From contig CAZAJN010000002.1 of NCBI GenBank assembly GCA_964485555.1, positions 1 to 10,231 on the forward strand: a stretch of DNA of 10,231 bases. Reading direction: 5' to 3'. The translations under genes and the position numbers were made by a program. Each line of letters begins with the position of its first letter. Position 1 is the first letter of the stretch. Below the pieces are notes generated by a model. The model searched no databases, had not been told where the DNA came from, and saw only the letters and a program-made list of their open reading frames with translations. This document shows, one piece after another, positions 1 to 5,469 of this stretch. Source of the DNA: GWC2-37-8 sp964485555. Its GTDB lineage: Bacteria > Patescibacteriota > Minisyncoccia > Moranbacterales > GWC2-37-73.

Positions 1-1
1 C

Positions 2-1216
2 GAACAAGTTTTTGAAGAAGCTTCCGATGATATCGTTCACCAAAACATTTTGAATAATGAGCAACGTCCAGATGGTCGCAAATTAACTGAAGTTCGTCAT
101 ATTTCATGTCTAGTTGGGCTTCTTCCAAGAACCCATGGAAGCGCAGTTTTCACTCGAGGTGAAACTCAGGCATTGACTGTGACAACATTAGGTTCACCTG
201 GAGATGAGCAATTCATTGACACCATGGAAGTTGATATTAAAAAAAGATATATCCATCATTACAATTTCCCACCATTTTCAGTTGGTGAAGTTCGCCCTAT
301 GCGCGGACCAGGAAGACGAGAAATTGGTCACGGAGCACTTGCTGAGCGAGCCTTGGTTCCAGTTATTCCTTCAAAAGAAGAATTTCCATACACAATTTTG
401 CTTGTAAGTGAAATTCTGGAATCAAATGGGTCCTCATCGATGGCTTCAACTTGCGGCTCAACACTTTCACTTATGGATGCTGGTGTTCCAATCAAGCGAC
501 CAGTAAGTGGAATCGCGATGGGAATCATTGTTGGAAAAGACAACAAATTCAAAGTTTTGTCAGACATCCAGGGACTTGAAGATCACTATGGCGACATGGA
601 TTTCAAGGCTGCCGGAACTGAAAACGGAATCACCGCCCTTCAGATGGATGTGAAAGTTGATGGAATCACAGTTGACATGCTTGAAGCAGTTTTGATCCAA
701 TCAAAAATCAATCGCAAAGAAATTCGCGATATCATGCTTTCAACTATCCCTACTCACCGAGAAAACATGTCTCAATACGCTCCTCGCATCATCACCATGC
801 ACATCAATCCTACTAAGATCCGAAACGTTATTGGAACTGGTGGAAAAATCATCAATGAAATTATTGATGAAACAGGTGTTCAAATCGACATCGAAGATGA
901 TGGAAGTATTTTCATCACTTCAGTTGATGAGGCATCTGCCTTGAAAGCCCAGCAATGGATTGACAACCTTACTCACGAAGTAAAACCGGGTGAAATCTTC
1001 AATGCAAAAATCACCAGACTTATGGCTTTCGGAGCTTTCGCAGAAATTCTGCCAGGACAAGAAGGCTTGATTCATATTTCAGAATTTTCAGATGCCCGCG
1101 TAGATAAAGTCGAAGATGTTGTTAAGGTTGGAGATATTATTCCAGTGAAAGTAAAGCAAATTGATGATCAAGGACGCATCAATCTTACTGCAAAAAATCT
1201 AACACCAAAAGAATAG
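2..1216 (+). CDS. pnp: Polyribonucleotide nucleotidyltransferase (PNPase), 5'-truncated by window edge
   Basis: PNPase degrades RNA 3'->5' by phosphorolysis, releasing nucleoside diphosphates, and is a core cytoplasmic mRNA-decay enzyme. The frame is already open at base 2, so the TTG at 50 is an internal codon and the gene begins upstream. About 404 residues are visible. Numbered from that TTG, residues 5-240 are the second RNase PH domain. It contains the phosphate-binding SNGSSSMAS segment (125-133) and the EDHYGDMDF motif, whose D178 and D184 match the catalytic pair D486/D492 of the E. coli enzyme. A KH domain follows at about 247-304 with the GxxG loop GTGG (262-265). An S1 domain (about 312-383) ends the protein, with almost no tail after it. 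The first RNase PH domain and helical domain must lie upstream. All visible key residues are intact, so the enzyme is probably active. A strong terminator follows. Identification is near certain. Confidence 0.97.
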   Translation, partial: EQVFEEASDDIVHQNILNNEQRPDGRKLTEVRHISCLVGLLPRTHGSAVFTRGETQALTVTTLGSPGDEQFIDTMEVDIKKRYIHHYNFPPFSVGEVRPMRGPGRREIGHGALAERALVPVIPSKEEFPYTILLVSEILESNGSSSMASTCGSTLSLMDAGVPIKRPVSGIAMGIIVGKDNKFKVLSDIQGLEDHYGDMDFKAAGTENGITALQMDVKVDGITVDMLEAVLIQSKINRKEIRDIMLSTIPTHRENMSQYAPRIITMHINPTKIRNVIGTGGKIINEIIDETGVQIDIEDDGSIFITSVDEASALKAQQWIDNLTHEVKPGEIFNAKITRLMAFGAFAEILPGQEGLIHISEFSDARVDKVEDVVKVGDIIPVKVKQIDDQGRINLTAKNLTPKE

Positions 1217-1258
1217 CCCTTGTTCAGGAAATTTATATTAAACAATAATTAAAATTTC

Positions 1259-1287
1259 TTGGCAATCTTTCGGCTTTGATGTAAAAT
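1259..1287 (+). promoter_or_regulatory. Possible promoter overlapping the pnp terminator
   Basis: TTGGCA (1259-1264) and TAAAAT (1282-1287) are separated by exactly 17 nt and each matches the sigma70 consensus at five of six positions. The predicted start near 1294 would fall inside the pnp terminator hairpin, leaving a leader of roughly 130 nt before the gene at 1426. It is the best candidate promoter for that gene, but sequence resemblance is the only evidence. Confidence 0.35.
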
Positions 1288-1316
1288 AGAAGCACATTCG
1301 TGTGCTTCTATTTTTG
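1283..1316 (+). terminator. Intrinsic terminator of pnp, UUCG loop
   Basis: The arms TAGAAGCACA (1287-1296) and TGTGCTTCTA (1301-1310) are perfectly complementary around a TTCG tetraloop. The AAAA before and TTTTT after extend the helix and supply the U-tract. It lies 67 nt past the pnp stop. The A/T flanks make it potentially bidirectional, but no convergent gene exists. Confidence 0.85.
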
Positions 1317-1375
1317 TTTGCTCAAGATATAGGAGCGGTCAATTAAAATAAAAAATAAAATCTTTTGATGTCGTC

Positions 1376-1428
1376 ATTCGCTCGGAAATAAAAATGTTCC
1401 GCTCGTTTCGTTCGGCAATAAAAAAATG
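1376..1428 (+). repeat. Imperfect 30-nt-period direct repeat just before a start codon
   Basis: Two copies of a motif, [AT]TTCG[CT]TCGG[AC]AATAAAA followed by ATG, start at 1376 and 1406. They differ by three substitutions and two extra A residues in the second copy. The second copy supplies the start codon of the gene at 1426. The first copy's ATG begins a 12-codon ORF that ends on it. It could be a small translation-initiation module or a local duplication. The motif's wider occurrence cannot be judged from one window. Confidence 0.5.
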
Positions 1429-1429
1429 A
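1394..1429 (+). CDS. Possible upstream ORF overlapping the next start codon (MFRSFRSAIKK)
   Basis: ATG at 1394 opens an 11-residue basic peptide whose TGA stop (1427-1429) overlaps the ATG at 1426 in the ATGA arrangement typical of translational coupling. Neither start has a Shine-Dalgarno sequence, so reinitiation after this short ORF is one way the downstream start could be selected. The ORF lies within the direct repeat at 1376-1428, so it may be a by-product of that repeat. Low confidence that it is translated. Confidence 0.2.
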   Translation: MFRSFRSAIKK

Positions 1430-2697
1430 CAACTCCAACAAACTCTTCACCTTTTTCATCTGAAGCAAAAAATGATTCCATGCCTTCCGTTCCGACTAGC
1501 GCCCATGCTCCCAATCAAAACGATTTTTCGATTCGAACCATGCAAGATGATCTTGCAAAAATTCAAAACATTGGCAGTATTGAAGAAAAACCTGCCGCAC
1601 CAATGGAAAATAAAACTGTTCCCGCTCCCACACCTAGACCTATCAATCCAACAGAAGTTTATTCAGAAAAAATTTCTCCTTTTCCGCAAATCAAAGTGGA
1701 AGAAAAAATTGCCCAACCGGCACCTAAAACAACTGTCAACGTCAGCAATAACTCTGGCAAAAAATCATCACGTTCAATAAAAGTAGTTTTATCAATTATT
1801 TTCGTGCTAATCATAATAATTGCCGGACTAAGCGCTTATTATTTCTTTTTAATGAAAAAACCTGTTCAAGAAGCTGCTGTTCTCACGCAACCGGCAGCTA
1901 TTGTAGAAATAGAAACTCCCGTTCAACAACCAATAACTATTCCAGCTGAACCCCCTGTTGTGATAGAAGCGCCAGCACCTAAATACTCAGCAGATAAGCC
2001 AAATTTTTTTCCCGTTGACGTGGTCTCAATGGGTGATGCAGAAATTAAGGATATCTTCATCAAACTCTCAAAGGAACTTGAAACTCTAAACATCCTAGCG
2101 CCCTACGAATTTGTGGCAGTTGATAACAACAATAATCCTATCGCATTTCAAATTTTTGCAAATTCAGTCAAATTCAATCTATCACCTGAATTGCTAAAAA
2201 GCCTTAGTAATGACTTTTCGTTTTATTTCTATAATGACAATTCAAACATAAGAATGGCCATCAATGCCGGAGTTTCCAATAAGGACACTTTGATGAAAGA
2301 ATTGATCAAGCAAGAAAAAACATTTTTATCAGATGCATCTTTTCTTTTTTTAGGCACCATTCCTGAAATTAAAAATGGCGTGTTCGCAACCAGCAGCCAC
2401 GGCCAACACATAATAAGATTTCTGAATGCCAATGCAGCCAAAAATCTTTCAATTGACTACACTGTAGCATCAGACAGATTGATTATTGCCACCAGCAAAA
2501 ACACTGTACGAGCTGTTCTTGATAAGATTGAAAAAGAAATCCCTACCAAACAAGTGGGATTAGATGATTCCACTTCAACAAGTCAGGCCACGATTGATAC
2601 AAAAACAGCCACTAACGTAGAAAAAAATATTGCGCCTGCAAATCTGACCACTTCGAACACTACAACAACCAAAACAACTATCAGCGATATAAAGTAA
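1426..2697 (+). CDS. Membrane-anchored protein with proline-rich cytoplasmic tail, function unknown
   Basis: I do not recognise a named family. The 423-residue product has four parts. Residues 1-115 are a low-complexity, Pro/Ala/Lys-rich segment containing FSIRTMQDDLAKIQ (34-47), similar to the 'IRTM..DL' stretch I associate with CPR single-pass proteins. Residues 119-142 are one strong transmembrane helix (VVLSIIFVLIIIIAGLSAYY core), preceded by the basic GKKSSRSIK, which predicts an N-in orientation. A Pro-rich linker (145-190) leads to a folded extracellular domain (about 192-375) with alternating strands and helices and no cysteine. A Ser/Thr-rich tail (380-423) ends the protein. There is no signal peptidase site, so the helix probably stays as an anchor. 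The ATG at 1426 is the natural start, with no Shine-Dalgarno. The gene is monocistronic between two terminators. Its + strand is clearly C-rich (for example 20 C against 5 G in 1621-1680), unlike the genes after 5470. Confidence 0.82.
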   Translation: MTTPTNSSPFSSEAKNDSMPSVPTSAHAPNQNDFSIRTMQDDLAKIQNIGSIEEKPAAPMENKTVPAPTPRPINPTEVYSEKISPFPQIKVEEKIAQPAPKTTVNVSNNSGKKSSRSIKVVLSIIFVLIIIIAGLSAYYFFLMKKPVQEAAVLTQPAAIVEIETPVQQPITIPAEPPVVIEAPAPKYSADKPNFFPVDVVSMGDAEIKDIFIKLSKELETLNILAPYEFVAVDNNNNPIAFQIFANSVKFNLSPELLKSLSNDFSFYFYNDNSNIRMAINAGVSNKDTLMKELIKQEKTFLSDASFLFLGTIPEIKNGVFATSSHGQHIIRFLNANAAKNLSIDYTVASDRLIIATSKNTVRAVLDKIEKEIPTKQVGLDDSTSTSQATIDTKTATNVEKNIAPANLTTSNTTTTKTTISDIK

Positions 2698-2731
2698 TTG
2701 AGCGTGACTTACGCAATTACGAATTTTTTTC
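2694..2731 (+). terminator. Intrinsic terminator after the membrane-anchored protein gene
   Basis: GTAATT (2694-2699) pairs with AATTAC (2715-2720) and GCGT (2702-2705) pairs with ACGC (2711-2714). GA (2700-2701) is bulged and the loop is GACTT. Seven T residues begin three bases later. The 5' arm starts inside the stop codon of the upstream gene. The stem is modest and bulged, but the T-tract and position fit. Confidence 0.65.
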
Positions 2732-2734
2732 TTT

Positions 2735-3014
2735 ATGGCCCATATGCAGTGGGAGCGAATCGGAGCTTTTGAATGATGAGTTTTTTAGGATTTACGCGAT
2801 TAGCATAGTTCATACAAAACCGAGTAAGCGCGTAGCTCCAATTAATGTGATTATGTGGATAACTTGTGCACAAGTAGGCCAATATGGGGATAAAAATTAA
2901 ATACAAATTACTTTCTCAAGATACTATTTTCCGCACAGACTAAGTCGAGTGACGCAAATAAATCCTGAAAATGCTAATTTATCCCTAGTTTAAGCCATTT
3001 ATTACAACACATCG
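2735..3014. other. Non-coding interval, no protein gene seen
   Basis: No open frame here has a plausible start or composition. A possible two-part helix is present: GGAGC (2762-2766) with GCTCC (2835-2839), and directly inside on the 3' side TACGCG (2793-2798) with CGCGTA (2829-2834). The DnaA-box cluster at 2854-2893 is listed separately. From 2894 to 3014 I see only AT-rich sequence leading to the promoter at 3015. Confidence 0.5.
2854..2893. other. DnaA-box cluster with a 12-bp palindrome
   Basis: TGTGGATAA (2854-2862) is a perfect DnaA box on the - strand (TTATCCACA read in reverse). CTTGTGCACAAG (2863-2874) is a perfect 12-nt palindrome directly abutting it and containing TTGTGCACA, two mismatches from the box consensus. 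TGGGGATAA (2885-2893) has one mismatch. This could be an accessory part of a split origin, a DnaA-titrating site, or an operator. See the larger cluster at 4984-5400. Confidence 0.4.
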
Positions 3015-3043
3015 TTGACCATAGGCAAATTTTCTGCTATAAT
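3015..3043 (+). promoter_or_regulatory. Strong sigma70-type promoter with extended -10, reading into the non-coding block
   Basis: TTGACC (3015-3020) matches the -35 consensus at five of six positions. TATAAT (3038-3043) is a perfect -10 with the extended TGC just before it (3035-3037). The spacer is exactly 17 nt. The predicted start is near 3050. No protein-coding gene begins within 640 nt, which implies a non-coding transcript. It is the best-matching promoter in the window. Confidence 0.8.
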
Positions 3044-3049
3044 TGATTT

Positions 3050-3660
3050 ATAAGTGAGTCGCAGACGAGAACCTTAACAATCCAAAGCAAACGGTAGAAG
3101 CGTTTCAATCACAATTTCCCCCTATTTGTGATTGAAACGCTTCTCACTGTTCGTGTGTAAGAGAAAAAATTTCTTTTACCACCCTGATTCTAAGCAGGGA
3201 ACACAACCAAAAAAACAAAAACAAAAATCATTGGGACCTACTCAGACAAGCTGAAACATCGGCATGTGCGAGTAGGATCCCAATACCCTTTATTTACAAA
3301 ATAAAAATAAAAAATAAATAAAGACAGTTCTTTAAACAAAACCCAAACAATGGCCTAGCCAGAGAATGGGAGAAGCAGCATTCCGAATAAAAGCTTAGAA
3401 CGGAAAGCAACCATAGAAGTATGTATACAAAATACACGCAGCAGGTAAATATTAATGCCTTCACCCGGGCGTTAAATTTCAAGTTTACGTGTTGATACAT
3501 ATGACTAACGCTCGGCGCTAGACGCCATATTATATTTAATTGGGCGCATTCTAGCGCCGGGTTTCCATACCACTTTCTTCAAAGGAAATGTGAATGCGAA
3601 ATCCGGTTTACACTCGCATTTCTTTTGAACAATACCCCGCTTGTCGGGGTATTGTTTGTA
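3050..3660 (+). ncRNA. Predicted ~610-nt structured non-coding RNA, unassigned family
   Basis: A near-consensus promoter ends just upstream and a GC-rich terminator closes the unit. Between them no ORF longer than about two dozen codons is credible on the + strand. The sequence contains a series of paired elements: a 19-bp perfect stem (3096-3114 with 3126-3144, CCCCC in its loop); TGTT/AACA (3148-3151, 3200-3203) enclosing stems at 3157-3179 and 3182-3199; a 14-bp stem with one bulged A (3230-3243 with 3270-3284) capped by GCTG/CGGC; ATGG/CCAT (3350-3353, 3411-3414) around TTCCG/CGGAA; a long two-part stem (3419-3426 with 3495-3502, 3434-3438 with 3488-3492) around an 8-bp hairpin (3452-3475); a 10+4-bp stem (3513-3526 with 3543-3559); and AATGCGA/TCGCATT (3593-3599, 3614-3620). 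Near-pure A-rich linkers (3204-3229, 3291-3322) separate modules. I looked for RNase P, tmRNA and SRP RNA signature motifs and did not find them. The structures are hand-drawn, so individual helices may be wrong. Confidence 0.55.
3630..3657 (+). terminator. GC-rich intrinsic terminator of the predicted ncRNA
   Basis: CAATACCCCG (3630-3639) and CGGGGTATTG (3645-3654) pair perfectly over 10 bp around a CTTGT loop. TTTGTATCT follows. The U-tract is short and interrupted, but the stem is strong. It separates the predicted RNA from yraN at 3693. Confidence 0.75.
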
Positions 3661-3692
3661 TCTAAGCATCTTTCTTTTTCATACATAGTCAT

Positions 3693-4088
3693 ATGGATCT
3701 TTTTAATAAGAAACAAGATGCCCTTTCAATTGGCGCGCGAGGAGAAAGTGCCGCACTCAGGTATCTAGAGAAAAAAGGTTATAAAATTTTGGACACAAAT
3801 TTTTGCAACAAATCTGGTCGCAGACTGGGGGAGATAGATATTATAGCTCAGGAAAGCGGACAAATTGTTTTTGTTGAAGTCAAAACCCGCAAATTTTCTG
3901 AGAATAATGTCCTGCCCGAGGAAAATATTACCAGATCAAAATTGTATAAATTAAATAAGATAGCTTCTTTTTACCTTGGCAGTAAAAATTTGCGAGATTA
4001 TCCATATCGTTTTGACGCCATCACCCTAGTGGCTGATCTTGAAACAAATTCAGCAAGTTTAAGACATCTTAAAAACATATTCCTCTAA
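3693..4088 (+). CDS. yraN: YraN / UPF0102 family putative endonuclease
   Basis: This 131-residue protein has the normal length for the UPF0102 (YraN) family, which has a PD-(D/E)XK nuclease-like fold and a poorly defined role in DNA metabolism. All the hallmarks are visible: GARGESAAL near the N-terminus (14-22, E18), GEIDII (46-51, D49), VFVEVKTR (59-66, E62 and K64 forming the E-x-K of the nuclease core), and RFDAITLV (107-114) near the C-terminus. The putative catalytic residues are intact, so it is probably an active nuclease fold, though the substrate is not established. The ATG at 3693 has no Shine-Dalgarno; a TACATA hexamer about 7 nt upstream would fit a leaderless transcript, but no -35 sits at a normal distance. 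The next gene has its own promoter in the 76-nt gap. Confidence 0.93.
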   Translation: MDLFNKKQDALSIGARGESAALRYLEKKGYKILDTNFCNKSGRRLGEIDIIAQESGQIVFVEVKTRKFSENNVLPEENITRSKLYKLNKIASFYLGSKNLRDYPYRFDAITLVADLETNSASLRHLKNIFL

Positions 4089-4104
4089 AAATAGGCTTTT
4101 ATTA

Positions 4105-4133
4105 TAGACTCTTCCTTTATTTTTTGCTATAAT
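4105..4133 (+). promoter_or_regulatory. Promoter of the traR/dksA-like - lspA unit
   Basis: TAGACT (4105-4110) matches the -35 consensus at four of six positions. TATAAT (4128-4133) is a perfect -10 with an extended TGC before it, and the spacer is 17 nt. The -10 lies inside a near-perfect 15-nt inverted repeat (TTGCTAT-A-ATAGCAA, 4124-4138) that could bind a dimeric regulator. Predicted transcription start is near 4140, about 25 nt before the ATG. Confidence 0.7.
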
Positions 4134-4164
4134 AGCAATGAAATAACTAAATAAAATAAACATT

Positions 4165-4515
4165 ATGACTATCCAACCAGAAATATTAAAACAGTTACAA
4201 GAAAAGCTTTTATCAGAAAAAGCTCGTTTCGAAGAGGAACTTGGAAGAATAGCAAAACCAACCAAGGCAGAAGGTGACTACGAAACATCTTATATCGACA
4301 TGGGAAAAGATGAAGATGAAAATGCTTCAGAAATTGAAGAATACACGGATAACCTTTCAGTTGAGACAAATCTTGAAAAACAACTAAAAGAAATATCCGA
4401 AGCACTTGAAAGAATTACAGAAGGAACTTATGGGATTTGCGAAAATTGCAACAAAGAAATCTCAATTGAACGTCTGATGGCTTATCCAGCGGCCAAAAAC
4501 TGTTTGGACTGCTAA
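4165..4515 (+). CDS. TraR/DksA-family C4 zinc-finger protein
   Basis: Proteins of this family enter the RNA polymerase secondary channel and modulate transcription, often with ppGpp. The 116-residue product has the expected layout: a charged N-terminal helix (about 5-30), an acidic stretch DMGKDEDENASEIEEY (45-60) where DksA places its acidic coiled-coil tip, a second helix (about 64-86), and a four-cysteine zinc finger with C92, C95, C113 and C116. The YGICENC and ERLMAYP motifs are typical. The protein ends exactly at the last zinc cysteine, without the C-terminal helix of E. coli DksA, which is common in short TraR-like members. No Shine-Dalgarno is visible at the ATG. It starts a probable operon: lspA follows 30 nt after the stop with no terminator between. 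Family assignment is firm; orthology to dksA itself is not claimed. Confidence 0.92.
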   Translation: MTIQPEILKQLQEKLLSEKARFEEELGRIAKPTKAEGDYETSYIDMGKDEDENASEIEEYTDNLSVETNLEKQLKEISEALERITEGTYGICENCNKEISIERLMAYPAAKNCLDC

Positions 4516-4545
4516 AGTTGTACGCTTTTTATTCATAAATTCACC

Positions 4546-4983
4546 ATGCAAAAACACAGAATTGCTACAAGCGTCCTTTTTTCCATTATTTTGCCAATAT
4601 TATCGTTCCTAGTTATCGCCATGGATCAGATTTATAAATATAAAATCCGTCAAACAGGCGGATTTTATATTTGCAATGAAGGTATCTCTTTTAATATTCA
4701 AATCCCATTTCTTACTTTTTGGCTCATTTTAAGCACAATCACCTTATTTTATATCTATCGCACCAATCCTGGAAATGTCACCTGGAAAATAGGGATCGGA
4801 CTTATTCTAGGTGGCGCGCTTTCAAATCTTTTAGATAGGTTGCTTTTTGGTTGCGTCATTGATCATATGTATATCCTAAAAAATATTCTGCCGTTTTTTA
4901 ATTTGGCAGATTTGGCTATTTCATTAGGAGGTATGCTTATTTTTTTCAAAATTATTTATAAAAATACACCCAAAGGTGCATAA
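4546..4983 (+). CDS. lspA: Lipoprotein signal peptidase (signal peptidase II)
   Basis: LspA is an inner-membrane aspartic protease that removes the signal peptide of diacylglyceryl-modified prolipoproteins just before the lipidated cysteine. The 145-residue product is slightly shorter than usual and has four predicted membrane helices (about 9-28, 53-70, 82-100, 118-136). Conserved family positions are present: D27 in AMDQIYKYK, N44 in CNEGISFN, and GGALSNLLDR (89-98). The catalytic pair is D106 in CVIDH and D122 in FNLADLAI. The protein should therefore be active. The ATG at 4546 puts the first helix at the right distance and has no Shine-Dalgarno. It is probably co-transcribed with the TraR/DksA-like gene. 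A 14-bp perfect inverted repeat lies within codons 31-43. I see no clear terminator after the stop; the next 486 nt are non-coding. Confidence 0.95.
   Translation: MQKHRIATSVLFSIILPILSFLVIAMDQIYKYKIRQTGGFYICNEGISFNIQIPFLTFWLILSTITLFYIYRTNPGNVTWKIGIGLILGGALSNLLDRLLFGCVIDHMYILKNILPFFNLADLAISLGGMLIFFKIIYKNTPKGA
4636..4672 (+). repeat. 14-bp perfect inverted repeat inside lspA
   Basis: AAATATAAAATCCG (4636-4649) is fully complementary to CGGATTTTATATTT (4659-4672), with a 9-nt loop. The hairpin sits early in the lspA coding sequence, over the codons between the first membrane helix and the GISF motif. It could pause or attenuate transcription, stabilise mRNA ends, or slow translation after the first membrane helix, or be chance in AT-rich sequence. 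Confidence 0.6.
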
Positions 4984-5400
4984 GTTGTTAATAACCCGAT
5001 TTATCTTGGTGATTTCATGTGGATATTAATATCATAAACATGTGAACAACCTTACCTATTTTTTTTCCTGTCAATATTAACAACTTTATTCACAATCAAA
5101 CAAGCATTCTTTTAATATCTTATCCAGTCTAAAATCCTCTTCTTTTCCCCCTACTTAGCAATTCTATGAACTTATCCACAAAGTTAGCAGTTACTAATAG
5201 TAATAGTTCTTATATATTTATATAAAATACAATTAAATACTTATAAGTAAATTACAGAGAGAAGGAATCGGTACACACATTTTTTAAAGATGTCTATGAT
5301 AAAATTTTTTATATATAAAAATGCATAACTCTACTTAAGGAAACTAATTTGTATTATGAACTTGTTATGCACATTATCTGAAAATAGAGGCGCAATCGGT
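4984..5400. other. Candidate replication origin (oriC): DnaA boxes, AT-rich element, GC-skew switch
   Basis: The gap after lspA holds a perfect DnaA box TTATCCACA (5172-5180) and three single-mismatch boxes: TGTGGATAT (5018-5026, - strand), TTATTCACA (5086-5094) and TTATGCACA (5365-5373). TGTGAACAA (5041-5049) and TTATCCAGT (5120-5128) have two mismatches. Just right of the perfect box, 5205-5251 is almost pure A/T and contains the palindrome TACTTATAAGTA (5238-5249), a plausible unwinding element. By hand count 5041-5160 has 6 G and 31 C, whereas 5161-5460 has 40 G and 32 C. This sign change near the perfect box has the direction expected at an origin. No dnaA, dnaN or rpmH is in the window, so gene context does not help. 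No protein gene was found here. Confidence 0.45.
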
Positions 5401-5403
5401 ATT

Positions 5404-5431
5404 TTGAGTAAGAATAATATCATGATATAAT
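5404..5431 (+). promoter_or_regulatory. Promoter of the CPBP-like / large surface protein unit
   Basis: TTGAGT (5404-5409) and a perfect TATAAT (5426-5431) are 16 nt apart, with an extended TGA just before the -10. Predicted start is near 5438, giving a leader of about 30 nt. TCACC (5436-5440) at the very start of that RNA is complementary to GGTGA (5456-5460), which overlaps the Shine-Dalgarno of the first gene. Confidence 0.65.
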
Positions 5432-5469
5432 TTATTCACCAATTTGTTTAAGTTAGGTGATAAAAATAA

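Noticed and set aside
50..52. TTG at 50 as the start of pnp
   Set aside because: The frame continues open upstream to base 2, and a PNPase starting here would lack its first RNase PH domain. It is an internal leucine codon.
3096..3144. CRISPR repeat, because of GATTGAAAC / GTTTCAATC
   Set aside because: The ends resemble CRISPR repeat termini, but there is one inverted pair forming a hairpin and no direct repeats with spacers.
3367..3399. Short ORF MGEAAFRIKA in the ncRNA
   Set aside because: Ten codons, no ribosome binding site, and located within predicted helices. Similar tiny ORFs occur at several other ATGs in the block.
3294..3500. 68-codon ORF on the - strand in the non-coding block
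   Set aside because: It is a hydrophobic, Phe/Leu/Tyr-rich frame read from A-rich + strand linkers, has no ribosome binding site or promoter, and lies antisense to the better supported structured RNA.
3050..3660. tmRNA, RNase P RNA or SRP RNA as identity of the ncRNA
   Set aside because: No tRNA-like T-arm or alanine-ending tag frame, no GAGGAAAGUCC-type P4 strand and no SRP domain IV loop were found. GGAGAAGCAGC at 3369-3379 superficially resembles the SRP loop but lacks the partner sequence.
4059..4265. - strand ORF across the yraN / zinc-finger gene gap
   Set aside because: It overlaps two well-supported + strand genes and a promoter, and its sequence is the low-quality hydrophobic type expected of shadow frames.
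5181..5204. DnaA-trio element (TAATAGTAATAG, 5194-5205) next to the perfect DnaA box
   Set aside because: The triplets look like a trio, but on this strand they run in the wrong direction relative to the box at 5172-5180. Only two triplets fit in the right direction, so I did not use it as origin evidence.
5290..5328. Small ORF MSMIKFFIYKNA in the origin-like gap
   Set aside because: Only 12 codons; the purine-rich GAGAGAAGGAA upstream is too far away (over 20 nt) to serve it.
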